Assembly (NCBI GenBank): GCA_900546885.1
Contig: UREN01000021.1
Span: forward strand, 1 to 32,588
Source of the DNA: an uncultured Oscillospiraceae bacterium
GTDB taxonomy: Bacteria; Bacillota; Clostridia; Oscillospirales; Ruminococcaceae
DNA length: 32,588 bases
Reading direction: 5' to 3'
A model generated the notes under the pieces. It searched no databases. It saw only the letters and a program-made list of their open reading frames with translations, and was not told where the DNA came from. Below are positions 8,474 through 16,321 of the stretch, in pieces. Numbering within the stretch: the stretch's first letter is position 1; each line of letters starts with the position of its first letter. The position numbers and the translations under genes were made by a program.

Positions 8474-9346
8474 TCAGCGCCCACGGCACACATGGGCCCC
8501 GCAGCGCACCGGATGCACAGCCCACACCTTTGGCCAGGTGCGCAGCAGGGCTGTTTTTGCGGCCTCTGCCTGTGCGCGCGTCTCAAACACGCCGTACACC
8601 GCCGCGCCAGAGCCCGTCATCAGCGCCGCCTTGGCCCCGGCAGCGCGCAAAGCGGCACAGATTGGCTCATTGGCCGTGCTCTCGCTGGAAAACTGCAGCT
8701 CGTTCACCATCTGCGCGCACAGGGCGTCCAGATCCCCGGCATAGAGGGCAGCGGCGGCCGCCTCGCCGTCCACCTTTACATCCGTACCCATTTCATCGAA
8801 ACGGGCATAGGCGCGCGGCGTCGAGACGCCCTGGGGCGGCATGCAAACTGTGAACCAGCACTTCGGGCAGGCCGGCATGGGGGTGAGGATATCTCCCACA
8901 CCCGTCACGCGCGCCGTGCCGCCCAGAATGGAAAACGGCACATCTGCGCCCACCTTCATGCCAATGGCACACAGCTGCTGTACAGACAGGTGCGCGCCGT
9001 ACAATTCGTTCAGCCCCACCAGAACGGCGGCGGCATCCGCACTGCCGCCCGCCATACCGGCGCGCACCGGCACACGCTTGTGTACGGTGATGTCTGCACC
9101 GGCCAACAGGCCTGTCTCATGGAAAAAGGCCAGCGCGGCTTTCACCGCAGTGTTGCGGCCGTCGGCGGGCACGCGCGAGCCGGGCAACGAAAGCCGCAGG
9201 CCGGCACTTTTGCGCACCTCTACTTTTTCATACAGGCTCACGGCCTGCATCAGCATATCCAGGGTGTGGTACCCGTTTCCGGCAAAGCCCGTCACGCCCA
9301 GCGTGAGGTTCAGCTTGGCCGGTGCCAGCACAGTCACTGCCTCCAT
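8474..9346 (-). CDS. ispE: 4-diphosphocytidyl-2-C-methyl-D-erythritol kinase
   Basis: GHMP-family kinase that phosphorylates the 2-hydroxyl of CDP-methylerythritol in the MEP isoprenoid pathway. The 290-residue length is typical. It starts VLAPAKLNLTLGVTG, followed by GYHTLDMLMQAV. The ATP-binding GHMP loop is PVRAGMAGGSADAA near residue 100, and the third motif is LMTGSGAAVYGVF near the C-terminus. The start at 9346 is supported by GGGAGG; the frame stays open upstream but only antisense to or overlapping the DUF362 gene. It lies 38 nt downstream of the DUF362 gene and is probably cotranscribed with it. Confidence 0.95.
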   Translation of the reverse strand: MEAVTVLAPAKLNLTLGVTGFAGNGYHTLDMLMQAVSLYEKVEVRKSAGLRLSLPGSRVPADGRNTAVKAALAFFHETGLLAGADITVHKRVPVRAGMAGGSADAAAVLVGLNELYGAHLSVQQLCAIGMKVGADVPFSILGGTARVTGVGDILTPMPACPKCWFTVCMPPQGVSTPRAYARFDEMGTDVKVDGEAAAAALYAGDLDALCAQMVNELQFSSESTANEPICAALRAAGAKAALMTGSGAAVYGVFETRAQAEAAKTALLRTWPKVWAVHPVRCGAHVCRGR

Positions 9347-9384
9347 GGCAGAGCCTCCCTTCCAGGTTGTCGGGCGCAGCCCGC

Positions 9385-10557
9385 CTAACGGCGGAACAGC
9401 GCAAAGCGCCGCACTTCGATGGCCTTCACCGGGCACATCTCGTGGCAGCAAAAACAGCGGATGCAGCCGGCCCGGGAGATATGCGCCTTCCCGCCCTGCA
9501 CCCGAATGGTGCGGCCGGGGCATATTTCGGCGCACTTTCCGCAGCCGATGCACAGCGCCCTTTTCACCTTGGGGCGCGGCGCCACCCACTTTTCCGCCCC
9601 GGGCACAAGCCAGCGGATGGGCCGCGGCGCCTTTTGGGCAAAGGTGAGGTCCATCATGCTGGTGGGCAGGCAAAAGCCCGCGCACGGCGCGGCGGCCTGC
9701 ACGTCGCCGCACAGCATGCCCTCCTCCACCTGTGCGGCGCACAGCCCGCGCCGCACGGCAGCGGCCAGGTATGGCACGCGCTGCGGCGCAAGGCCCATCA
9801 GGCGGCAAACAGCCAGGTCGACATCATAGGCGCTTTGCCCGCCCAAAATAAGCCCCAAAGCATACGGCGTGCCGGAGGCCGGGCCGTCGCCCTCCATGGC
9901 CACAATGCCATCGGCCACCACCATATCCGGCCGCACAGCCTCACAGAGGTCTGCCAGCATGCCGCCGAAATCTTCCGGGGCGGGAAAGCGCATATGGAAT
10001 TCAGCCTTCGAAAGGCCGGGCACCGTGCCAAACAGGTTTTTCACCGCGCACGTCATGCCCACCATCACATGTGTTTTTACCTTGGGAATGTCAATGATAA
10101 AATCTGCGTCCAACACGGGCTGCATCAGCTCAAACGAGTGCACACGCTCGCCCTGTGTTTTGCGCACACCCGCTTTGCAGCCCAGGTAAAGCGCCGCGCC
10201 GGTTTCTTCGCACACGGCGGCCATGCCGCTTTGCGCATAAATGGCGCGCATGCCGCCGGGCGTCCATGCGCCGCCGGGCGAATCTGCCACCGTGATGTTC
10301 TGCGGCAGAACCCCACGTTGCACACAGGCGCGGATGCATGCTGCCACCACTGCCGGGTGCGTGGTAACGGCCCGTTCCGGCGGGTGTTTTGCCAGCAGGT
10401 TCGGCTTCAGCAGCACACGGCTGTGCGGCCCAAGCCGCCCAGCGTTTGGGCAAAAGGCAAACACGGCCTCCACGGCCGCATCCACCTGCGCCTGTTCATA
10501 GCCTGCACACGCTTTGCACAACACGCGTTTGGCCGGGGCCTGTATGGCGAAAGCCAT
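9385..10557 (-). CDS. DUF362 domain protein with two 4Fe-4S ferredoxin motifs
   Basis: Iron-sulfur protein of unknown reaction. The N-terminal 300 residues form a DUF362 domain (RVLLKPNLLAKHPPERAVTT, then VADSPGG). The C-terminus carries two ferredoxin clusters, CIGCGKCAEICP and CIRCFCCHEMCP, each with the CxxCxxCxxxCP pattern. Redox chemistry or electron transfer is implied; the substrate is not known. The ATG at 10557 overlaps the aminotransferase stop by one base (TGATG), so translation is probably coupled. A TTG three bases upstream is an alternative start. It sits between an aminotransferase and ispE, which does not reveal a pathway. Confidence 0.88.
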   Translation of the reverse strand: MAFAIQAPAKRVLCKACAGYEQAQVDAAVEAVFAFCPNAGRLGPHSRVLLKPNLLAKHPPERAVTTHPAVVAACIRACVQRGVLPQNITVADSPGGAWTPGGMRAIYAQSGMAAVCEETGAALYLGCKAGVRKTQGERVHSFELMQPVLDADFIIDIPKVKTHVMVGMTCAVKNLFGTVPGLSKAEFHMRFPAPEDFGGMLADLCEAVRPDMVVADGIVAMEGDGPASGTPYALGLILGGQSAYDVDLAVCRLMGLAPQRVPYLAAAVRRGLCAAQVEEGMLCGDVQAAAPCAGFCLPTSMMDLTFAQKAPRPIRWLVPGAEKWVAPRPKVKRALCIGCGKCAEICPGRTIRVQGGKAHISRAGCIRCFCCHEMCPVKAIEVRRFALFRR

Positions 10558-11726
10558 CAAACCCCCAGCCCCTCTAAAAAGCGGTTGATGCGCTGCAGCG
10601 CCTCGGTGAGGTGTGCCATGGAATAGGAATAACTGATGCGCACAAAGCCTTCCCCGCTTGCGCCGAACGCATTGCCGGGAATGACTGCCACCTTCTGCTC
10701 CATCAGCAGGCGTTTGCAGAACTCATCGCTGGAGAGTTTCGAGCGCGCGATGCTGGGGAACACATAGAACGCGCCCTCCGGCTCGAAGCAGGAAAGGCCC
10801 ATGCTGTTCAGGCGGTTCACAATGAAACGGCGCCGCAGGTCATATTCCTCGCGCATGCGCTCGATATCCTCGTCGCAGTGGCGCAGCGCCTGAACGGCCG
10901 CATACTGGCTGGTGGTGGGCGCGCACATGATGGCAGATTGATGGATCTTTGTCATCACATCTATAATAGGCTTTGGCCCGCAGGCATAACCAAGGCGCCA
11001 GCCCGTCATGGCATATGCCTTGGAAAAGCCGTTCACCACCACGGTGCGCTCTTTCATGCCGGGCAGCGAGGCAAAGCTGACATGGCGCGCGCCGCCGTAG
11101 GTGAGCTCGGCATAAATCTCGTCAGAAAGCACCATGACGTCTGTGCCGCGCAGCACCTCGGCAATGGGCTCCAGGTCTTCCCGGCGCATCACGGCCCCGC
11201 TGGGGTTGCACGGAAAGGGCAGCACCAGCAGTTTGGTCTTCGGCGTGATGGCCGCCTTCAGCTGTGCCGCCGTCAGCTTAAAGGCGTTTTCCGCCTTCAG
11301 CGCCAACGGCACGGGCACACCGCCCGTGAGGGTGGTGATGGGGTCATAACACACAAAGCACGGCTCGGGAATAATCACCTCGTCGCCCGGCTGCACCAGC
11401 GCACGCACGCACAGGTCAATGGCCTCCGAGCCGCCCACCGTCACCAGTGTTTCCGGCGCGGTGTAGGCAAGGCCGAAGCGTCGGTTCAAATAGGTGCATA
11501 TCTCTTCGCGCAGCTCTTTCAGGCCCGAATTCGAGGTGTAGAACGTGCGCCCGCGCTCCAGGCTGCGGATGCCTGCGTCCCGGATGGGCCAGGGTGTTTT
11601 AAAATCGGGTTCACCCACGCCAAGCGAGATGCAGTCTTTCATTTCCGCCGCAATATCAAAAAATTTCCGGATGCCCGACGGGCGCATCTGCGCCGCGCGC
11701 GGGCTGATCAGCGCCTCGTAGTTCAC
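10557..11726 (-). CDS. Class I/II PLP-dependent aminotransferase
   Basis: Fold-type I aminotransferase of 389 residues, aspartate/aromatic aminotransferase-like. Key sites are the SLGVGEPDF N-terminal motif, the PFPCNPSGAV loop, LSDEIYAELTYGG with the PLP-contacting Asp and Tyr, and Schiff-base lysine near residue 236 in NGFSKAYAMTGWRLGY. The PSGIRKFFD N-terminus resembles the family often labelled alanine or N-acetyl-LL-diaminopimelate aminotransferase. The exact substrate cannot be fixed. It starts with GTG overlapping the Lrp-type regulator stop by four bases (GTGA). The tight coupling suggests the regulator senses an amino acid made or consumed by this enzyme. Confidence 0.9.
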   Translation of the reverse strand: MNYEALISPRAAQMRPSGIRKFFDIAAEMKDCISLGVGEPDFKTPWPIRDAGIRSLERGRTFYTSNSGLKELREEICTYLNRRFGLAYTAPETLVTVGGSEAIDLCVRALVQPGDEVIIPEPCFVCYDPITTLTGGVPVPLALKAENAFKLTAAQLKAAITPKTKLLVLPFPCNPSGAVMRREDLEPIAEVLRGTDVMVLSDEIYAELTYGGARHVSFASLPGMKERTVVVNGFSKAYAMTGWRLGYACGPKPIIDVMTKIHQSAIMCAPTTSQYAAVQALRHCDEDIERMREEYDLRRRFIVNRLNSMGLSCFEPEGAFYVFPSIARSKLSSDEFCKRLLMEQKVAVIPGNAFGASGEGFVRISYSYSMAHLTEALQRINRFLEGLGV

Positions 11727-12199
11727 AGCCCGAACTCCCGTTCATCCAGCGGCTCCAACCCGAAGAGCACGCCTTCTTTTTTATAGGTGCGCAGCACGAA
11801 ATGCGTGGCGGTAGAGACAACGCCCTCCAGCGGGGAAAGGCGCTTCACCACAAACAGGGCTATCTCCTGGTAGCTTTTGCCGTTCAGCACAAGGGCCAGG
11901 TCGTACCCGCCGCTCATCAGCATCACGCTGTCCACTTCTTCAAAATTTGCAATGGTTTCGGCAATTTCGTCAAAGCCGCTCTCGCGCCGGGGCGACACGC
12001 GCAGCTCGATGATGGCCTGCACGCGGGGCACACCCGCTTTTTCCCAATCCACCAGGGCGTGATAGCCGTTGATGACGTGGTTTTGGGCGTATTCGTCCAG
12101 CTTGCGGGCCACGGCCTCGGGCGTGTCGCCCGTGATGCCGGCAATATCCTCCACGCTCATGCGCGCGTTTTCTTCCAGAAGTTTTAATATCTTCTCCAT
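11723..12199 (-). CDS. Lrp/AsnC-family transcriptional regulator
   Basis: Amino-acid-responsive DNA-binding protein, 158 residues. An N-terminal winged helix-turn-helix (about 1-60: ILKLLEENARMSVEDIAGIT) is followed by a RAM/AsnC ligand-binding domain (about 65-140: VQAIIELRVSPRRESGFDEI, MLMSGGYDLALVL). The start at 12199 follows a purine-rich AAGGGAAAGGGG; the frame continues upstream without a better site. It has its own promoter (12261-12289) and overlaps the aminotransferase gene by four bases, so it probably controls its own operon in response to an amino acid. Confidence 0.9.
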   Translation of the reverse strand: MEKILKLLEENARMSVEDIAGITGDTPEAVARKLDEYAQNHVINGYHALVDWEKAGVPRVQAIIELRVSPRRESGFDEIAETIANFEEVDSVMLMSGGYDLALVLNGKSYQEIALFVVKRLSPLEGVVSTATHFVLRTYKKEGVLFGLEPLDEREFGL

Positions 12200-12260
12200 A
12201 CCGTTTTCCCCTTTCCCTTCCCCCGCCCGGGCAGGGTGCCCGGCAGGGTCTTTTCCTACC

Positions 12261-12289
12261 ATTATAGGGCATGCGCGCGGGAAAGTAAA
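12261..12289 (-). promoter_or_regulatory. Promoter of the lrp-aminotransferase-DUF362-ispE operon
   Basis: Minus-strand TTTACT (12284-12289), a 17-base spacer and a perfect TATAAT (12261-12266), about 60 bases upstream of the regulator start. Confidence 0.8.
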
Positions 12290-12356
12290 TGCCGCGCCGC
12301 ATGGCGCCGGGCAAAATTTCACGCGTGCAGGCCTATCATTGTGGCGGCTTTTCTGC

Positions 12357-12362
12357 TATACT
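12357..12362 (+). promoter_or_regulatory. Extended -10 promoter of the ACT-domain/PFL-family pair
   Basis: TATACT preceded by TG at the extended position (TGCTATACT), about 57 bases before the ACT gene. No clear -35 hexamer is visible. Confidence 0.5.
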
Positions 12363-12419
12363 TTTGAAGGATTACTTGTGCATGGCATTTGCCGTGCGCC
12401 AAGAAAAGGGGTAAGGGAA

Positions 12420-12689
12420 ATGGAAGCTGTCATCACTGTGATAGGGCGCGACGCCGTGGGCATCCTTGCAAAGGTGTGCACAGGCTGCGCAGAGGCGAAC
12501 GTGAATGTGGAAGAAGTAAGCCAGCGCATTCTGCGCGGCACCTTTGCCATGATCATGCTGGTGGACCTTTCCGCCGCCAACATGGATTTCACGGCCTTTT
12601 CGGAAAAAATGAGCGCCATTGGCACACAGCTTGGGGTGGATATCCGCTGCACCCGTCAGGAGCTGTACGACGCCATGCACAAGGTGTAA
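12420..12689 (+). CDS. ACT domain protein (UPF0237/GcvR-like)
   Basis: A small 89-residue single-domain protein. It reads [20 protein letters not shown], then [23 protein letters not shown], the pattern of the ACT_6 group. ACT domains bind amino acids as allosteric sensors. The ribosome binding site is AAGGGA close to the ATG; the frame has an earlier out-of-context start that was not used. It is followed after 10 nt by the PFL-family gene, and this pairing recurs in many bacteria (general knowledge), suggesting one complex. The function and ligand are unknown. Confidence 0.9.
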   Translation: MEAVITVIGRDAVGILAKVCTGCAEANVNVEEVSQRILRGTFAMIMLVDLSAANMDFTAFSEKMSAIGTQLGVDIRCTRQELYDAMHKV

Positions 12690-12699
12690 GGAGGCCGCC

Positions 12700-14061
12700 A
12701 TGCTGGATACAAACGACATCCTGGACACCATTCGCATGATCTCGGACGAAAACCTGGACGTGCGCACCGTCACCATGGGCATCTCCCTGCTGGACTGTGC
12801 GGATGCGGACGGCCGCCGCGCATGCGAAAAAATTTACAACAAAATCACCTCGCGCGCAAAAAACCTTGTGCGCACGGCCGAGCGCATCTCGGCCACTTAC
12901 GGCATGCCCATTGTGAACAAGCGCGTGTCGGTGACGCCCATTGCCATGCTGCTGGCCAGCGCGCCGGATGCAGACCCCGTGTGGTATGCCCGCGCGCTGG
13001 ACGCCGCCGCCAAAACCGTGGGCGTAAACTTCATTGGCGGGTATTCGGCCCTGGTGCACAAGGGCTTTTCCGCAGGGGATGAACGGCTTATCCGCAGCAT
13101 TCCCGATGCGCTGGCGCAGACGGAATTTGTGTGTTCCAGCGTAAATGTGGGCTCTACCAAAAGCGGCATCAACATGGACGCCGTGAAGATGATGGGCCCC
13201 ATCATCAAGGCCGCCGCCGAAAAGACAAAAGATAACATGTGCATGGGCGCGGCCAAGCTGGTGGTGTTCTGCAACGCGCCGGAGGATAACCCCTTCATGG
13301 CGGGCGCATTCCACGGCCCGGGCGAGCCGGATTGCGTGGTGCATGTGGGCGTCTCGGGCCCGGGCGCCGTGCGCGCGGCGCTGGCAAAGCTGCCGCGGGA
13401 TGCCAGCCTGGATAAAGTGGCCGAGCTTATCAAGCGCACGGCCTTCAAAATTACGCGCATGGGCCAGCTGGTGGGCAACCTTGCCAGCGAGGCGCTGGGC
13501 GTGCCCTTTGGCATTGTGGACCTTTCGCTGGCCCCCACGCCTGCCGTGGGCGATTCCGTGGCCAATATTCTGGAAGAAATTGGCCTGGAAAGCTGCGGCT
13601 GCTGCGGCACCACGGCCACGCTGGCCATGCTGAACGACGCCGTGAAAAAAGGCGGCGTCATGGCCTCGAACCATGTGGGCGGGCTTTCGGGCGCGTTCAT
13701 CCCTGTCAGCGAGGATGACGGCATGATCAAAGCCGCCGAGCGCGGCAGCCTTTCCATTGAAAAACTGGAAGCCATGACGGCCGTGTGCAGCGTGGGCATC
13801 GACATGGTGGTGATTCCCGGCGAAACGAGCGATGCCGTCATCTCGGCCCTTATTGCAGACGAGGCCGCCATTGGCATGGTGAACTCGAAGACCACCGCCG
13901 TGCGCGTCATTCCCGCCGTGGGCAAAAAGCCCGGCGATGTGCTGGATTTCGGCGGCCTTCTGGGCTATGCGCCCATTATGAAGGTAAGCAACTTTGCGCC
14001 GGATGTGTTCGTAAACCGCGGCGGGCGCATCCCCGCCCCCATGCAGGCGCTGAAAAACTAA
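12700..14061 (+). CDS. PFL family protein (UPF0210, DUF711)
   Basis: A 453-residue cytoplasmic protein of the UPF0210 family, structurally related to glycyl-radical-type barrels but of unproven function. Conserved stretches seen are [17 protein letters not shown] near the N-terminus, [37 protein letters not shown], and [20 protein letters not shown]. An AAGGAGG ribosome binding site precedes the ATG. No glycyl-radical motif or activating-enzyme gene is visible nearby, so pyruvate formate-lyase activity should not be assumed from the name. It forms an operon with the ACT-domain gene and ends at a GC-rich hairpin. Confidence 0.93.
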   Translation: MLDTNDILDTIRMISDENLDVRTVTMGISLLDCADADGRRACEKIYNKITSRAKNLVRTAERISATYGMPIVNKRVSVTPIAMLLASAPDADPVWYARALDAAAKTVGVNFIGGYSALVHKGFSAGDERLIRSIPDALAQTEFVCSSVNVGSTKSGINMDAVKMMGPIIKAAAEKTKDNMCMGAAKLVVFCNAPEDNPFMAGAFHGPGEPDCVVHVGVSGPGAVRAALAKLPRDASLDKVAELIKRTAFKITRMGQLVGNLASEALGVPFGIVDLSLAPTPAVGDSVANILEEIGLESCGCCGTTATLAMLNDAVKKGGVMASNHVGGLSGAFIPVSEDDGMIKAAERGSLSIEKLEAMTAVCSVGIDMVVIPGETSDAVISALIADEAAIGMVNSKTTAVRVIPAVGKKPGDVLDFGGLLGYAPIMKVSNFAPDVFVNRGGRIPAPMQALKN

Positions 14062-14076
14062 GCCATTTTTCGTTTG

Positions 14077-14108
14077 GCCCGCCCGCCGCTTTCCCGTGCC
14101 GGGCGGGC
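14077..14108 (+). terminator. Hairpin terminator after the PFL-family gene
   Basis: GCCCGCCCG (14077-14085) pairs with CGGGCGGGC (14100-14108) around a 14-base loop. The following T-content is modest (TTGACATTTTT). The next promoter's -35 abuts the stem. Confidence 0.6.
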
Positions 14109-14137
14109 TTGACATTTTTCTGCGCATGTGGTGTAAT
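14109..14137 (+). promoter_or_regulatory. Promoter of the ECF S-component operon
   Basis: Perfect TTGACA (14109-14114), a 17-base spacer and TGTAAT (14132-14137). The transcript would start near 14145, giving a leader of about 135 nt. Confidence 0.85.
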
Positions 14138-14144
14138 AAAAGGC

Positions 14145-14262
14145 GATATGGCGGCACGAGGCCGCCGCGCTTTTTCTTCATTTGGTTTGAAACAGATACC
14201 ACGAAGGTATCGGCACAGGGCATGGTGCCCGCTTGTGCCGCCGCTTCGCGGTATCTTTTTTT
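14145..14262 (+). promoter_or_regulatory. Structured leader with terminator/antiterminator pairing (riboswitch or attenuator candidate)
   Basis: A first hairpin GGCGGC/GCCGCC (14150-14155 with 14161-14166) is followed by a T5 run. Then GATACC-A-CGAAG (14195-14206) can pair with CTTCG-C-GGTATC (14244-14255), 11 of 12 positions, directly before a T7 run (14256-14262), forming an intrinsic terminator. The same GATACC can instead pair locally with GGTATC at 14206-14211, which would prevent the terminator. A nested hairpin (14212-14239: GGCACA/TGTGCC with GGGCA/TGCCC inside) sits between. I do not recognise a known riboswitch consensus. Confidence 0.65.
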
Positions 14263-14279
14263 GTGAAGGAGACCCTTTT

Positions 14280-14837
14280 ATGAAACAAAACAACACCAAA
14301 AAACTTGTGTATTCCGCACTGTTCCTTGCGCTGGCGCTGGTGCTGCCCTTTCTGACAGGGCAAATTCAAACATTCGGCCAGATGCTGGCCCCCATGCACC
14401 TGCCGGTGCTGCTGTGCGGCTTTGTGTGCGGGCCCGTATGGGGCCTTGCCGTGGGCGCCGTGGCGCCGCTGCTGCGCAGCCTTTTGTTCGGCATGCCGCC
14501 AATGTTCCCCACTGCCGTGGCCATGGCTTTCGAGCTGGCGGCCTACGGCCTGTTCACCGGGCTGTTTTACCGCCTGTTTTCAGCCAGGCTCACCGGCAGC
14601 ACAGGCAAAAAATGGGGCGCGCTGTATGCCTCGCTGGTACTCAGCATGCTGCTGGGCCGCGTGGTGTGGGGCTGTGTGATGTTCCTTTTGATGGCTGCGT
14701 CCGGCGGCGCCTTCGGCATGGCGGCATTTGTGGCGGGCGCTTTCAGCTCGGCCTGGCTGGGCATTCTGGTGCAGCTGGTGGCCGTGCCGCCTATTGTATA
14801 TGCGCTGGAGCGCGCAGGCCATGCCGCGCACAGCTGA
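14280..14837 (+). CDS. ECF transporter S component (vitamin/cofactor importer specificity subunit)
   Basis: An integral membrane substrate-binding subunit of an energy-coupling-factor transporter, 185 residues with about six helices. It reads LVYSALFLALALVLPFLTGQ, then GQMLAPMHLPVLLCGFVCGP and PLLRSLLFGMPPMFPTAVAM, features of the ECF_trnsprt family. S components bind vitamins, metals or nucleobases and share an EcfA-EcfA'-EcfT module encoded elsewhere. The ligand is not identifiable here. The start follows GAAGGAG. Expression is probably controlled by the leader at 14145-14262. The 3' end overlaps the kinase gene by 17 bases. Confidence 0.88.
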   Translation: MKQNNTKKLVYSALFLALALVLPFLTGQIQTFGQMLAPMHLPVLLCGFVCGPVWGLAVGAVAPLLRSLLFGMPPMFPTAVAMAFELAAYGLFTGLFYRLFSARLTGSTGKKWGALYASLVLSMLLGRVVWGCVMFLLMAASGGAFGMAAFVAGAFSSAWLGILVQLVAVPPIVYALERAGHAAHS

Positions 14838-15465
14838 GGCCCAAGCCTTTCTAGCCGCGCACGGCGGCACGGAGCTGGTGCCGCTGGCAGGGGCCATTGG
14901 CGATGTTCTGCAGCAAAAAGGCCACTGTGTGGTGGGCCTGGACGGTATGGCCGCCGCCGGAAAAACCACGGCCGCCGCACTGTTGTGCAGGGCGTTTGGC
15001 GGGGCCTGCGTGCATATGGATGATTTTTTCCTGCCGCCGGCCCTGCGCACGCCGCAGCGCCTTGCCCAGCCCGGCGGGAATGTGCATTACGAGCGCTTTG
15101 CCGAAGAGGTGGCGCCCGCGCTGCGCCTTGGGCAGGCATTTTGCTACGGCGTGTTCGATTGCTCGCGCATGGCGCTGGCGGGCACGCGCGCCGTGCCCGC
15201 CGCGCCGCTTACTGTTGTTGAGGGCGCTTACAGCCTGCACCCCTTTTTCAGCACGGGCCTTTACGACGTGCGCGCCTATTATGCCATTTCGCCCGAGGCG
15301 CAGAAGGCGCGCATTCTGGCGCGCAACGGCCCTGCGGCGCTGTGCGCCTTTGAGGGAAAATGGATTCCGATGGAGAACGCCTATGCCGCGGCATTCGGCA
15401 TTCGCGAAAGCTGCGGCGTGCTTTTGCAGGCACAGCCCGGCGGGGCTCAGGGGCAGCATGTATAA
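14821..15465 (+). CDS. Uridine kinase-like P-loop kinase
   Basis: A cytoplasmic kinase of 214 residues in the uridine kinase/phosphoribulokinase superfamily. The Walker A is GMAAAGKT near residue 45. The acceptor-site motif is CVHMDDFFLP, followed by RTPQRLAQPGGNVHYERF, and Walker B-like VVEGAYSLHP comes later. The ATG at 14821 lies inside the ECF gene and has GGAG about ten bases upstream; the frame is open further back but only within the ECF gene. Overlap with the ECF gene suggests cotranscription, so the kinase might trap the imported compound, but this is inference. True uridine specificity is unproven. Confidence 0.82.
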   Translation: MPRTAEAQAFLAAHGGTELVPLAGAIGDVLQQKGHCVVGLDGMAAAGKTTAAALLCRAFGGACVHMDDFFLPPALRTPQRLAQPGGNVHYERFAEEVAPALRLGQAFCYGVFDCSRMALAGTRAVPAAPLTVVEGAYSLHPFFSTGLYDVRAYYAISPEAQKARILARNGPAALCAFEGKWIPMENAYAAAFGIRESCGVLLQAQPGGAQGQHV

Positions 15466-15515
15466 AACACATTGGTTTGGGGCATCCTGTTCGCAGGGAA
15501 AGGATGTGTGACCGG

Positions 15516-15722
15516 ATGAATCTGTTTTATAAAATTTGTATTCTTCTAATCATTGTGGGCGGCATCAACTGGGGCCTTGTGGGCCTGTTCGATTTCAATG
15601 CCGTCGCATGGCTGTTCGGCGGCGGGCAAAGCATGCTGGCCCGCGCCGTGTTTACGCTGGTGGGGGTGGCGGCGCTTTGCGCTATTCCCAGCCTGTTCAC
15701 AAGGGCCAATACCGCCGAGTAG
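15516..15722 (+). CDS. DUF378 small membrane protein
   Basis: A 68-residue protein with two membrane segments. The first (about 6-25) contains the family hallmark IVGGINWGLVGLFDFN. The second is ARAVFTLVGVAALCAIPSL (about 40-60). Function is unknown; family members are also called YuzA-type. The ATG at 15516 begins like homologues; ATG at 15504 (adding MCDR) is an alternative with a similar purine-rich GGGAAAGG site. It lies 50 nt after the kinase gene and ends at a perfect terminator. Confidence 0.88.
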   Translation: MNLFYKICILLIIVGGINWGLVGLFDFNAVAWLFGGGQSMLARAVFTLVGVAALCAIPSLFTRANTAE

Positions 15723-15751
15723 CGCGCGCCCCAAAGCTGCCTTTTCTTTTT

Positions 15752-15783
15752 ATGCCGCAGCAGGCCACAGCCTGCTGCGGCAT
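15752..15783 (+). terminator. Rho-independent terminator
   Basis: A perfect 14-bp stem (15752-15765 with 15770-15783), CACA loop and a TTTCTTTT tail. It ends the ECF-kinase-DUF378 unit. Confidence 0.92.
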
Positions 15784-15825
15784 TTCTTTTCCAGAACTTA
15801 CAGCTTCCTCGGCCGCCGCGCAGGG

Positions 15826-15854
15826 TTTACATCAAACGGGTTTTACGCTATAAT
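15826..15854 (+). promoter_or_regulatory. Promoter of tsaE-tsaB
   Basis: TTTACA (15826-15831), a 17-base spacer and perfect TATAAT (15849-15854), about 32 bases before the tsaE start. Confidence 0.85.
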
Positions 15855-15886
15855 AAGGTAGTTTATGGGGAAATGAGGGGGTTTGC

Positions 15887-16321
15887 TTGCACGCTGGCAC
15901 ATATGTGACGCACGGCGCTGCCGCCACAAAAAAACTGGCTGCACAGCTGGCCGCCGCGCTGGCGCCCGGCACACTGGTGCTGTTCACCGGCGGCATGGGC
16001 GCCGGGAAAACAACGTTCTGTGCCGGGCTGGCCGAGGGGCTGGGCTGCACCGATGCCGCGGCAAGCCCCACGTTTTCCATTGTAAATGTATACCGTGGGC
16101 CTCGCCTGTTGGCCCATTTCGATTTATACCGCATCACCTCCCCGGAAGACCTGGAAGCCGCAGGCCTGTTCGATTACCTTGCACAGGGGGCCATTGTGGC
16201 CGTGGAATGGAGCGAGCTGGCCGACGGCTGGTTTGCCGGGGAAAAGGCCGTGCAGGTGGATATCCGCCAGGGCGCGGCGGAAGACGAGCGCATCATCACC
16301 ATCGAGGGGGCCGGGCTATGA
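15887..16321 (+). CDS. tsaE: tRNA threonylcarbamoyladenosine biosynthesis ATPase TsaE
   Basis: ATPase that drives TsaB-TsaD turnover in t6A37 tRNA modification. The 144-residue length is typical. Walker A is GGMGAGKTTF (about 35-44), followed by the family SPTFSIVNVY motif, the HFDLYRI segment and AVEWSE. No ATG exists near the N-terminus in this frame, so TTG at 15887 is taken as the start, with GAGGGGG five bases upstream. It overlaps tsaB by four bases (ATGA). Confidence 0.95.
   Translation: MHAGTYVTHGAAATKKLAAQLAAALAPGTLVLFTGGMGAGKTTFCAGLAEGLGCTDAAASPTFSIVNVYRGPRLLAHFDLYRITSPEDLEAAGLFDYLAQGAIVAVEWSELADGWFAGEKAVQVDIRQGAAEDERIITIEGAGL

Noticed and set aside
8390..9388. Long plus-strand open frames opposite ispE and its neighbours
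   Set aside because: They are antisense to well-recognised genes, are rich in Arg, Ala, Pro and His as expected of shadow frames in GC-rich DNA, and have no ribosome binding sites.
14145..14175. Fluoride (crcB) riboswitch suggested by GGCGATATGG near the leader start
   Set aside because: The downstream pairing and pseudoknot bases of the fluoride motif are not there, and the gene is not a fluoride exporter.
12589..14223. A 544-codon minus-strand frame opposite the PFL-family gene
   Set aside because: Its composition (very high His, Ala, Gly) and full overlap with a conserved gene mark it as an antisense shadow.
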